From Methanomassiliicoccus sp. UBA6 (GTDB lineage Archaea; Thermoplasmatota; Thermoplasmata; Methanomassiliicoccales; Methanomassiliicoccaceae): a DNA stretch of 7,065 bases. Below the pieces are notes generated by a model. The model did no database searches and was not told where the DNA came from. It worked only from the letters and a program-made list of their open reading frames with translations. The position numbers were made by a program, and so were the translations under genes. The stretch is from assembly GCA_002508545.1 (NCBI GenBank), contig DAVH01000053.1:2300-9364 (forward strand). The letters are read 5' to 3'. Numbering within the stretch: position 1 is the first letter of the stretch; each line of letters opens with the position of its first letter. Of this stretch, positions 1 to 6,238 are shown piece after piece.

Positions 1-239
1 GAGGCTGGCTTGGGCTGACCAACGTGATCCTCGGGATCATTATGATCGTCGTCGCCGTGATTCTCGGGTCCGCGGCCGCCTCCTTGGTGGCCAGACCGGA
101 ATACAACGTTGCCGAGGGGTCCACGATCGCCATCATCTCCTTCTTCGCCCTGTTCCTGGGCAGAGGCTTCGTCATCGGCTCGGTGCTCGGAATAATCGGA
201 GGCCTCATGGCCATCGTGTGGCGGAACAGGGAGAGTTGA
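1..239 (+). CDS. Small multi-spanning membrane protein, 5' end outside the window
   Basis: The reading frame (codons from base 3) is open to the left edge of the window and ends at TGA 237-239. A GTG at 24 could start a 71-residue protein. However, the in-frame residues before it (GWLGLTN) continue the same hydrophobic character and no SD stands before the GTG, so a 5'-truncated gene is more likely. Two membrane segments are visible: an Ile/Val/Ala-rich one at residues about 2-23 counted from the GTG, and a second long one at about 33-66 containing several glycines. Between them is a short polar loop (RPEYNVAEGS). The protein ends in a short charged tail (WRNRES), probably cytoplasmic. No catalytic motif can be seen. 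It resembles the C-terminal half of small four-helix membrane proteins of unknown function, but I cannot name the family. It converges with the amidohydrolase gene across 70 bases. Confidence 0.6.
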   Translation, partial: GWLGLTNVILGIIMIVVAVILGSAAASLVARPEYNVAEGSTIAIISFFALFLGRGFVIGSVLGIIGGLMAIVWRNRES

Positions 240-309
240 GACGGTCCTTGCAGGGCCATCGCCTCCTCGCCCCGGGTGCGGTCACTTGGCCCGGTAAGGT
301 GCAGCGCGC

Positions 310-1200
310 CTACAGCCCCAGAAGCCGCTGCATGTTGCCGCCCAGCACCTTGGCCTTGACGTCCTCGTCGGCCCACGGCCGGTCCTTGACGAAGCTCAGC
401 CACATCGACGATGCGTAGGAGAGGTCGAACAGCGGGAAGTCGGTGCCGAACGAGGCCCGGTCGGGCACCTTCTCCGCGACCTCCCTGAGGCGGGATAGGC
501 AAGTGTCCGGGTCGGATGGCAGCCAGCCCTGGAGAGCGGAGATGTCGGTGTAGCAGTTGGCGTGCTTGGCACAGAGCTCGTAGGTCTCCTGCCGGTACTT
601 GCCGCCGAGGTGGGCGATCATGACCTTGAGGTCGGGATAGCGCTGCAGGACATCGTCGTAGAACGACGGTCGGGTATATCTGTCGTCCAGCGGGCCCCAT
701 GCCGCCCCGGCGTGGGTGACCGCTATCAGCCCTAGGTCGTTGGCGCTGGTCCAGAACTTCCGTATCCGCTCCTCGTTGGGGTACCATCCGGTGGCCGGGT
801 AGACCTTGACCCCAAGGGCGTCGTACCGCTTAACGAACCTCTCCATTATGCCGATGGCCCGGTCCCCTCGCTGGGGATCGACGCCCACGAACGGTATGAC
901 CTTGTCGCGGTATGCCGCCGCCTCCTCGAACACCCAGGCGTTGTAGTCCTCGATGTCGATCCTGGCCTTCTCCACTATGTTGTAGTCGATGGGCAGGACG
1001 ACCGCCCGGTCCACCGGCCCCGCGGCCATCATCTCCAGCACCTTGCTCACGTCCACGCCGTAATCGGGCCACACGTTCTCGACGTCCAGCTCCATGTCGA
1101 AGAGGTCCTTCAGCGCCCTGAGCGGCTCGAGGTACGCCCGGACCATGGGGTCGGGCAGGTGGTCCCTCAGCCAGATGTGGACGTGGCTGTCGATGATCAT
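310..1200 (-). CDS. Metal-dependent amidohydrolase (amidohydrolase_2, ACMSD-like TIM barrel)
   Basis: This 296-residue protein has the layout of amidohydrolase family 2, which covers decarboxylases and hydrolases related to ACMSD. Seen in order: strand-1 metal motif DSHVHIW with H6 and H8; a GVKVYP strand at 130-135 (K132); THAG with H163; AHLGG with H197; GTDFP with D254; and the usual family ending GGNMQRLLGL. These give the expected metal ligands (HxH, two later His, one Asp) and the length is normal for the family, so it is probably an active soluble enzyme. The substrate cannot be told; members cleave C-N, C-O or C-C bonds in cyclic or aromatic acids. The ATG at 1200 places the HxH motif right at the N-terminus, as usual. 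No SD precedes it, but an AT-rich box lies about 24 bases upstream, which suggests a leaderless transcript. It is divergent from the Rieske gene and ends in TAG. Confidence 0.9.
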   Translation of the reverse strand: MIIDSHVHIWLRDHLPDPMVRAYLEPLRALKDLFDMELDVENVWPDYGVDVSKVLEMMAAGPVDRAVVLPIDYNIVEKARIDIEDYNAWVFEEAAAYRDKVIPFVGVDPQRGDRAIGIMERFVKRYDALGVKVYPATGWYPNEERIRKFWTSANDLGLIAVTHAGAAWGPLDDRYTRPSFYDDVLQRYPDLKVMIAHLGGKYRQETYELCAKHANCYTDISALQGWLPSDPDTCLSRLREVAEKVPDRASFGTDFPLFDLSYASSMWLSFVKDRPWADEDVKAKVLGGNMQRLLGL

Positions 1201-1219
1201 CTCATGTAGAACCGCTGTG

Positions 1220-1228
1220 CGTTATTTC
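1220..1228 (-). promoter_or_regulatory. Putative TATA box of the amidohydrolase gene
   Basis: Read on the minus strand this is GAAATAACG, the only AT-rich stretch in the divergent spacer. Its centre is about 24 bases before the ATG at 1200, the usual archaeal TATA-to-start distance if transcription begins at or next to the start codon. The absence of an SD fits a leaderless mRNA. This is inferred from spacing only. Confidence 0.4.
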
Positions 1229-1292
1229 AGCATTGCCGGGGTCGCCGCTGGGTTCAAGTAACCCGCGCTGGGATATGGGAGCGAGTGATGCC

Positions 1293-1610
1293 ATGAAGAT
1301 GACGGTCTGCCTGACCTCCGACCTGCCTCCGGGGAACATGATCAACGCCGACATCCTCGGCCGGACCGTGCTGGTGGCCAACGTGGGCGGCGAGTACCAC
1401 GCCATGGACGGCATCTGCTCCCACGGGTTCGCGGACCTGTCGCGGGGGCGGCTCGACGGCTTCCTGGTGGAGTGCCCCCGCCACTACGCCCGCTACGATG
1501 TCCGCACCGGCAAGGTCGTCCGGGGGCCGGTGAACGCGGAGGGTAGAGCGTTCGACCTGCGCTCCTATCCGGTCACCGTGGAGGAGGGCTGCGTCACGGT
1601 GGACCTGTAG
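1293..1610 (+). CDS. Stand-alone Rieske [2Fe-2S] ferredoxin-type protein
   Basis: This 105-residue protein consists of little more than a Rieske domain. The cluster-binding signature is complete: C42-S-H44, sixteen residues, then C61-P-R-H64. It is followed by the typical YDVRTGKVVRGP stretch and a C-terminal beta strand. This matches soluble Rieske ferredoxins that pass electrons to oxygenases or other redox enzymes; there is no membrane anchor, so it is not a bc1-type subunit. The frame is open further upstream (ATG at 1275, another at 1233). I chose ATG 1293 because the family begins just before the first strand and because a GTGAT element (1285-1289) that could pair with 16S rRNA lies three bases before it. 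No oxygenase or reductase partner lies in the window. The gene is divergent from the amidohydrolase and may share control with it. It ends in TAG, 40 bases before the next gene. Confidence 0.88.
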   Translation: MKMTVCLTSDLPPGNMINADILGRTVLVANVGGEYHAMDGICSHGFADLSRGRLDGFLVECPRHYARYDVRTGKVVRGPVNAEGRAFDLRSYPVTVEEGCVTVDL

Positions 1611-1621
1611 TCTCGAAAACG

Positions 1622-1629
1622 GCTTATGG
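1622..1629 (+). promoter_or_regulatory. Putative TATA box of the 512-residue protein/NYN operon
   Basis: GCTTATGG, preceded by the purine-rich CGAAAAC (a possible BRE-like element), is centred about 25 bases before the ATG at 1651. The only SD-like bases (GGAG 1646-1649) touch the start codon and are too close to act as an SD. A leaderless transcript starting at or near 1651 is therefore the simplest reading. The match to a TATA box is weak. Confidence 0.35.
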
Positions 1630-1650
1630 CCTGAACCCGTTACGCGGAGC

Positions 1651-3189
1651 ATGTGGATCCGCGAGGTGCCCGCCCAGAAGGCTGCCGATGCTGATATCCT
1701 TGCATCCCTCCAGGGGCTCATCCCGGTGAGGTGCGGCGAAAGATTTCTCCTGCTTCCCCGGAAGCGGGTCATGGACCTGATCGAGGAGAGCCGGGAGGCG
1801 GGCCGTAACGAGGAGACCTCCCGCCTGCTGAAGGCGCTGGAGTTCAACGGCGAGGCGGCCTTCAGGAGGAGCTTCTCGCAGGTGACGTCGCGCAGCGTGG
1901 CCCTGCCCACCACCACCCTGTACCGCATGCTGGAGGTGATGTCGGAGACCGGGGAGAGCCGCGATGACATCATGCGCCGCCTGCTCGCGCCGGTCGTGTC
2001 GGAGATCCTCGACGAGGCATCGGAGGCGATGGACGAGGAGAAGGCGAGGCTGCTGAAGCTATCCTTCGAGGACTGGAAGGGAAAGAGGGCGGCAGAGGAG
2101 GAGGTGGAGTCCGATGACCTGGGAGGCGGTGCTGAGGGCACGGTCCCCGCGCCGGTGCTGCGCCTGAGGCTCCAGAAGGAAGAGCTCTCCGAGGACCTGA
2201 GGAAGTTCTCCCGGTACTTCCTGAAGAACATCTTCCGCCTCAACAACATCCACGGAAGGTACGAGTTCTACCACCCGCCGGAGGTCATCGAGGACTACTG
2301 GGAGGTGGTATCCCCGGAGCAGGGAGTGTTCCACATGGAGCTCTCGCCGTCCCAGCGGAGCCTGTCGGTGGGGCTGTACCGAACCACTAGGGCGTTCGGG
2401 CTGCTGAGGACCGAGAACTCTGACTACTACGATCTGGTGGAGCTCCTGGCCAGCGAGATGAGGGCGCCAAGCATCAAGGGCTGCAGGGTGGACGTCCACG
2501 GCGCAACTGCCGAGGACGAGGTCATCCTCCAGGAGGCGCTGAGCATCGAGTCGGTGCTCATGGAGGACCCCACCGTCAACGGCATGATCGCCGGGGTCCC
2601 CCGGCCCATGAGCCCGGAGGGCCTCTCGGCGTTCCGTTCCAGGCTGATGCAGCTGAGCGGCATAAGGTCGGAGGTCCGCTTCCCGGTGAACGTGCACGAC
2701 CCGGAGTGCGGAGATCAGGACTACTCGGTGCTGGGGTTCGACCTTCACCTCGACGAGGACATCGGCCGGTTCGTGATGGACGGCGCGGTGGTATCGGAGC
2801 AGACCATGCACGACCTCGGCCTGGCCTTCGCCGGCAAGCTGCTCGCGCTCACCCGGCAGCTGTACCGCGACCCGGCGAACTTTCCCCAGCCGGACCTCGA
2901 CGAGCTGGACGCCGAGGTCCACGCGCTGATCGCCCGGGCGGAGCGCGAGGAGCTCAGCGATGAGCTGGCCCGGGAGATCGTGGCCAAGATCACGGTCCTC
3001 GACTACTATGAATCGCTCGCCAAGTACAGCTACGCCCTCAGCGAGGAGCTGCTCCATCAGCTGGAGGGGACGCAGAGCGTGGCCTTCACCATCCCCCGCG
3101 TCCTCTTCGCCCTGCTGGACGCCGCCATGGGGGCGGAGGAGCTGAACGACCGCATCCTCCGCGCCCTGCGGGAGGGTGATGCCCGATGA
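1651..3189 (+). CDS. Uncharacterised 512-residue acidic protein, first gene of a NYN-nuclease operon
   Basis: I do not recognise this protein. It is soluble, with no signal peptide or membrane segment, and strongly charged. Residues about 1-145 look mostly helical. A low-complexity Glu/Asp/Gly/Pro linker spans about 146-168. A mixed alpha/beta middle part (about 170-380) includes alternating hydrophobic strands near 224-245 and 341-366. A helical, Glu-rich C-terminal part runs from about 385 to 512. No P-loop, metal site or zinc motif stands out. The frame is credible: the product has a balanced protein composition, whereas the long antisense frames have the His/Val/Gln-rich look of shadows. 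The last codons overlap the next start as ATGA (3186-3189), and an SD for that gene lies inside this one, so the two products are probably made in fixed proportion. An RNA-binding, scaffold or regulatory partner of the nuclease is possible but is inference from context only. Confidence 0.85.
   Translation: MWIREVPAQKAADADILASLQGLIPVRCGERFLLLPRKRVMDLIEESREAGRNEETSRLLKALEFNGEAAFRRSFSQVTSRSVALPTTTLYRMLEVMSETGESRDDIMRRLLAPVVSEILDEASEAMDEEKARLLKLSFEDWKGKRAAEEEVESDDLGGGAEGTVPAPVLRLRLQKEELSEDLRKFSRYFLKNIFRLNNIHGRYEFYHPPEVIEDYWEVVSPEQGVFHMELSPSQRSLSVGLYRTTRAFGLLRTENSDYYDLVELLASEMRAPSIKGCRVDVHGATAEDEVILQEALSIESVLMEDPTVNGMIAGVPRPMSPEGLSAFRSRLMQLSGIRSEVRFPVNVHDPECGDQDYSVLGFDLHLDEDIGRFVMDGAVVSEQTMHDLGLAFAGKLLALTRQLYRDPANFPQPDLDELDAEVHALIARAEREELSDELAREIVAKITVLDYYESLAKYSYALSEELLHQLEGTQSVAFTIPRVLFALLDAAMGAEELNDRILRALREGDAR
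3171..3180 (+). promoter_or_regulatory. Internal Shine-Dalgarno for the NYN gene
   Basis: GGAGGGTGAT is close to the ideal archaeal SD (GGAGGTGAT with one extra G) and lies five bases before the ATG at 3186, inside the last codons of the upstream gene. It decides the NYN start against a nearby out-of-frame ATG at 3179, and together with the ATGA overlap it supports coupled translation. Confidence 0.7.
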
Positions 3190-3935
3190 CCACCGTGGGC
3201 ATCTACGTCGACGGACCGAACATGGAGCGGGGGCTGTACGCCTCGGGCGACCACGCCGTGCTCGAGAAGGTGGGCAGCCTGCTCATGGAGCATGCCCAGA
3301 CCATCGGCGAGGTCACCGAGGCCAAGGTCTTCCTGGACGAGGCGACGATGTGGAGGTCGCAGAAGACCAGGGAGGACTACGAGCTCAACGGGTTCTACTT
3401 CCAGGAGAGCAAGTCGTTCAAGCGCGTGGACTCCAAGACCGGGGCGTTCTCCTTCGGCAAGAGCTTGACCGACCCGTCCATGCACTGCGCCCTGGTCGAC
3501 CGGCTGCACGACCCGGACTGCCCCGACGTGATGGTCCTGGTGACCGGGGACAAGGACATCACCATCGTGCTGGACTATATTCACGATCATAACAAGAGGG
3601 CGGAGGTGGTCGGGGAAGCGAACTCGCTGTCGGCGTTCCTGGTCTCCAAGTGCGAGTCCTTCGGCTACGGCTGCCACGTCCTGCAGCTCCTGGCCCGCAG
3701 CAGCAAGCTGATGAACGGGCACCCCGCCCCCCAGGTGCGGGCCGGAAGCGACCACTGCACCGACCTCAGGGTGACCGATGAGACCGGGAAGCCGATGAGC
3801 ACCCACAAGTACATGAAGTACCGCAACGACCGCTCGAACCAGAGGAACCCCAACAACATCGCCTACTGGCGCTCCCGAGGCTTCCGGGAGCGGCCGGCCG
3901 ATTGGGAGGAGCGGTTGAAGCGGGAGAAGAAATAA
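3186..3935 (+). CDS. NYN domain protein, PIN-like predicted ribonuclease
   Basis: This 249-residue protein has a NYN (LabA/PIN-like) nuclease domain over about residues 1-170. Motifs seen: strand 1 GIYVDGPNM with D9 and N12; K92 and D96 in GKSLTD; D105; then VMVLVTGDKDI with D122 and D124. Family knowledge: these acidic residues bind metal ions for RNA cleavage, and the TGDKD motif followed by a helix and a beta-strand (AEVVGEAN) is the classic NYN core. All expected acidic positions are kept, so activity is plausible. Residues about 180-249 form an extra tail rich in Arg, Lys, Asn and Tyr, which may bind nucleic acid. The start overlaps the stop of the 512-residue gene (ATGA) and has a strong SD. 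The pair probably works together, in RNA turnover or perhaps a defence or toxin-like role. The substrate is unknown. No mobile-element signs are seen. Confidence 0.87.
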   Translation: MTTVGIYVDGPNMERGLYASGDHAVLEKVGSLLMEHAQTIGEVTEAKVFLDEATMWRSQKTREDYELNGFYFQESKSFKRVDSKTGAFSFGKSLTDPSMHCALVDRLHDPDCPDVMVLVTGDKDITIVLDYIHDHNKRAEVVGEANSLSAFLVSKCESFGYGCHVLQLLARSSKLMNGHPAPQVRAGSDHCTDLRVTDETGKPMSTHKYMKYRNDRSNQRNPNNIAYWRSRGFRERPADWEERLKREKK

Positions 3936-3988
3936 CCTTGCGATAGGACCGGCGACGTCTCAAATAGTCCCGCCTACCAAAGAGGTGC

Positions 3989-3996
3989 GAGGGATC
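3989..3996 (+). promoter_or_regulatory. Ribosome binding site deciding the ABM-protein start, with upstream TATA-like box
   Basis: GAGGGATC ends three bases before ATG 4000 and its GAGG core is seven bases away, a good SD spacing. This favours the ATG over an in-frame GTG at 3985, which is itself part of another SD-like string (GAGGTG 3982-3987). A CAAATAGT box at 3961-3968 may be the promoter element. Confidence 0.5.
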
Positions 3997-3999
3997 GAA

Positions 4000-4335
4000 A
4001 TGAGCACCGAAGGCAGCCTTTTCTCGTTGGCCGTCTGGGATGTCAAGAAGGGCATGGAAGACGAGTTCGTGGAGGCCTGGAGGTCGTTCGCGGAGTGGAC
4101 GAGCAGGAACCGCCAGGGCGCGTTGGGCGTTCACCTCCTGAGGGAGCGCACCTTCCCCCAGCGCTTCGTCACCATCGGCCCGTGGGAGAGCGTGGAGAGC
4201 CTGAAGGCGTGGAGGGAGAGCGACGAGTTCCTCGAGTTCTTCGACCGCGCCAAGAGACTGTGCACCGACATCAGGCCGATGACCTTGGACACGGTGATCT
4301 CGATCAACAGGGTCAAGGTCCCGGCCGGCGAGTGA
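4000..4335 (+). CDS. ABM-fold protein (antibiotic biosynthesis monooxygenase-like)
   Basis: This 111-residue protein has the shape of a single ABM domain, a dimeric ferredoxin-like alpha/beta barrel. Seen: a first strand (LFSLAVWDVKKG, residues about 7-18) leading into a helix (MEDEFVEAWRSF), a central strand (GALGVHLL), and the family hallmark RFVTIGPWESVESLKAWRESDEF at about 55-77, cited here only by position and its Trp62/Trp71 pair, followed by a last strand. Members include cofactor-free monooxygenases acting on aromatic polyketides, haem-degrading enzymes and many proteins of unknown role. No haem ligand pattern is obvious, so a specific reaction cannot be assigned. The start at ATG 4000 is chosen from its SD. 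The gene has its own possible promoter in the 64-base gap after the NYN gene and ends nine bases before the stop of the convergent secreted-protein gene. Confidence 0.8.
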   Translation: MSTEGSLFSLAVWDVKKGMEDEFVEAWRSFAEWTSRNRQGALGVHLLRERTFPQRFVTIGPWESVESLKAWRESDEFLEFFDRAKRLCTDIRPMTLDTVISINRVKVPAGE

Positions 4336-4344
4336 CATGGCCGC

Positions 4345-4358
4345 TCACGGCGCCGTGA
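4345..4358. repeat. 14-bp perfect palindrome at the convergent gene ends
   Basis: TCACGGCGCCGTGA reads the same on both strands. It begins with the complement of the stop codon of the secreted-protein gene and lies ten bases after the stop of the ABM gene. As RNA it could form a five-pair stem with a four-base loop. It may mark the end of both transcripts, but no T-rich tract follows on either side, so a terminator role is uncertain. Confidence 0.4.
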
Positions 4359-5817
4359 CGCCACCCTCGGGATCCTCGGCGTCATCGGTCTCCGGGCCCC
4401 GGACCGGGAACGTTATCCCGGCCACCCCTTCACCGTCGACCGGCGACAGGACCATTCCCGTGGAGGAGTCCTCCAACCAGTATTGCGCCGCGGAGGGCGG
4501 ATAGCTGCCGCCCTCCTCGCCAAGCTGGACCCGGAGGTGGAGGTCGTGAGCGCCACCATCGGAGGTCCAGGTGATGACATACTCCCCGAGGCTGTTAGGG
4601 GTCAGCAGGACCTCGCTGCCGTTCTCCACCAGCCACACGTTCGCCGCGTAAGGGAGCTTGAGGAACGAGCGGACCGTTCCCTGGTATCCATCGTAGCGGC
4701 AGGTGTCCCTGAAGGTGATGTTGTACACCGACCCGGGGACGAAGGGGTCCGCCATGTCGGTGGTCATCTCGGTGTCGAACATCCTGAGCTCGCTGGACGG
4801 GCCTCCCGAGCCGTAGACGGTGTAGCTGGTGACCACCACCTCGGAGATCCTCGCTCCGGTCCCGGCATCGTACGCGTACAGCCGAAGCTCGTGGGTCCCC
4901 AACTGATAGGTGGTCACCGCGATGGAGATGTTGTGGTACTCCGTCCCCACGCCCCCGTAGTGCCAGGTCCAATTGCTTCCGGTAGCGGACGGGTCGTGGA
5001 CCAGCAGGCCGTAGCATCCGGAGACGCCGTCGCTCACCAGCTGCACCGGCACCGGGGCCCCGTCGGCGTACGACGCATTGACGCTGACCTTCTCGGCCCC
5101 CAGGCCGGGGAAGTAGATGTAGACCCCGACATCGGCGGGGTCTCCTTCCGATGATACCTGGGCGATCACCTGCCCGGACGCGGGCTCGCCGAAGAAGGGC
5201 GGGTTCCCCTCATAGTAGGCCGGCCTCAGCGGCATATCGTCGCTTAACGACACGGTGACCGCGGGCTCCGTCTTTGCCGGGGGCTCGGGAACGGTGGTGT
5301 TGTCCTGGGGCTGGGTCGGGGTGTTGTCATCGTCTGGCTCCTCGACCTGAGGAAGGTCGGGGAGAGGCAGGGCGGGCGGCACCACGGGCATCACCGCCCT
5401 GAGGTAGTGGCCGCCCCGTACCAGGTCGATGACGAAGATCTCGATGTCCCGCGGGACGTCGATGATGATGAGGAAGTGCGCGGTGGCACCCGGCGCCACC
5501 GAGTCGGGGCCATGGCAGGTCGCGTTCAGCTTGGACAGGTCGGTGAGGGTCACGACGATCTTCATGTCCTTGATGCTGACCGCCTCGTCGCGCTCGTTGG
5601 TCACGCTGACCGGGACGGCGTGACCGGTGGGGGTCCGCTCGGCATGGCCGGTGACTATCACCTGCACGTCGTCGATGGCCACCGCGTCCTGGGTGCGGGC
5701 GGTCGAGCCTGACGTCGTGCCCGGCGTTCCGCAGATTATCGCAGCGGCGAGCACGACAAGCAGTACGAGGCTGCTCGCCACCAGTGTCCTGACCTCATGC
5801 TTCCTGATCGTTCCCAT
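4345..5817 (-). CDS. Secreted or membrane-anchored glycosylation-rich surface protein, function unknown
   Basis: This 490-residue protein begins with a short basic N-terminus (RKHEVR), then a hydrophobic stretch at about 11-29, which is a signal peptide or signal anchor. The bases for a lipobox are poor (AIIC at 26-29 has Ile before Cys). Residues about 45-140 look like a beta-sandwich domain with the usual 'negatively worded ligand plus GATAHF' style of extracellular Ig-like domains. A Pro/Asp/Thr-rich linker covers about 142-185. The rest (about 186-475) is beta-rich, with many Tyr, Gly and Thr residues. There are seven N-X-S/T sequons (N98, N173, N247, N282, N296, N366, N399), consistent with archaeal N-glycosylation. 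There is no C-terminal membrane anchor; the end is acidic. No enzyme motif is seen. It is read from ATG 5817 with GAGGG almost touching the start. An AT-rich region about 50-100 bases upstream probably holds its promoter. Confidence 0.83.
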   Translation of the reverse strand: MGTIRKHEVRTLVASSLVLLVVLAAAIICGTPGTTSGSTARTQDAVAIDDVQVIVTGHAERTPTGHAVPVSVTNERDEAVSIKDMKIVVTLTDLSKLNATCHGPDSVAPGATAHFLIIIDVPRDIEIFVIDLVRGGHYLRAVMPVVPPALPLPDLPQVEEPDDDNTPTQPQDNTTVPEPPAKTEPAVTVSLSDDMPLRPAYYEGNPPFFGEPASGQVIAQVSSEGDPADVGVYIYFPGLGAEKVSVNASYADGAPVPVQLVSDGVSGCYGLLVHDPSATGSNWTWHYGGVGTEYHNISIAVTTYQLGTHELRLYAYDAGTGARISEVVVTSYTVYGSGGPSSELRMFDTEMTTDMADPFVPGSVYNITFRDTCRYDGYQGTVRSFLKLPYAANVWLVENGSEVLLTPNSLGEYVITWTSDGGAHDLHLRVQLGEEGGSYPPSAAQYWLEDSSTGMVLSPVDGEGVAGITFPVRGPETDDAEDPEGGVTAP

Positions 5818-5865
5818 CCCTCAGTGCCCGCACCCTTGCCGGACCCGGGCGGGATGAAATGCAGT

Positions 5866-5916
5866 ACGGAATACAAATATCTAATGTGATAATGATAATG
5901 TTCAGAGAATAATTCA
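5866..5916 (-). promoter_or_regulatory. AT-rich promoter region of the surface-protein gene with short TAATG repeats
   Basis: This is the most AT-rich stretch of the window. On the minus strand a box reading GATATTTGTATT (about 5871-5882) could serve as a TATA element, with a transcript start near 5850 and a leader of about 30 bases. Upstream of it TAATG occurs three times on the plus strand (5882-5886, 5890-5894, 5896-5900), including a tandem GATAATGATAAT. These may be operator half-sites or simply AT-rich spacer. Confidence 0.4.
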
Positions 5917-5929
5917 TGCCGGGAGAGGA

Positions 5930-6238
5930 TCACTCGGCCATTCTCTGCAGCCTCCTGCTCCACGACCGGATGACGATCGCCTTGTTCAGGGCGACATTGA
6001 CCAGGTGGACCCCCGAGCCGGTCAGGAGGGCCATGACGACCGTGCCGACCCCCACTCCTGCGAGGTTCTCGAGGAGCGTTAACGAAGCGATCACGGAGAG
6101 CACGACGCAGGTGATGTCGAAGAGCGTCTTCATCCTCCTGAACGTCACCCGGAAGTGCTGCGTGAGGTCGTTGATGAACGTGTCCACGACCATCACCGGG
6201 ACCTTGGACCCCACCATCATGGCGATGCCCACGCACAT
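5930..6238 (-). CDS. C-terminal half of a YczE-like membrane protein (probably 5'-truncated)
   Basis: From its only available ATG this encodes 102 residues. It resembles the C-terminal half of YczE/YitT-type integral membrane proteins, which normally have about 200 residues. Seen: the end of one membrane helix (residues 1-10), a loop and amphipathic stretch (VDTFINDLTQHFRVTFRRMKTLFD in shape, about 18-41), a helix at about 42-57, then the hallmark GVGVGT (61-66) leading into a last helix and a basic tail. Family knowledge: YczE members are poorly characterised, with suggested roles in export or membrane physiology. The ATG lies in the middle of what should be a membrane helix, and the frame stays open and coding-like upstream (see the next entry), so this is probably a remnant rather than a whole gene. 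If translated, the product would be a three-helix protein of doubtful function. Confidence 0.6.
   Translation of the reverse strand: MCVGIAMMVGSKVPVMVVDTFINDLTQHFRVTFRRMKTLFDITCVVLSVIASLTLLENLAGVGVGTVVMALLTGSGVHLVNVALNKAIVIRSWSRRLQRMAE

Noticed and set aside
1233..1292. Upstream in-frame ATGs (1233 and 1275) for the Rieske gene
   Set aside because: The added residues (PGSPLGSSNPRWDMGASDA) do not resemble a signal or a domain, and the family starts near ATG 1293.
1254..3806. Long minus-strand open frames (331, 332 and 249 codons) opposite the 512-residue and NYN genes
   Set aside because: Their products are rich in His, Val, Gln, Arg and Ser without domain features, and they overlap well-supported plus-strand genes. 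In GC-rich DNA such antisense frames stay open by chance.
4483..5154. 223-codon plus-strand frame opposite the surface-protein gene
   Set aside because: The composition is Val/Arg/Gly/His-rich with no recognisable features, while the minus strand shows a signal segment and sequons.
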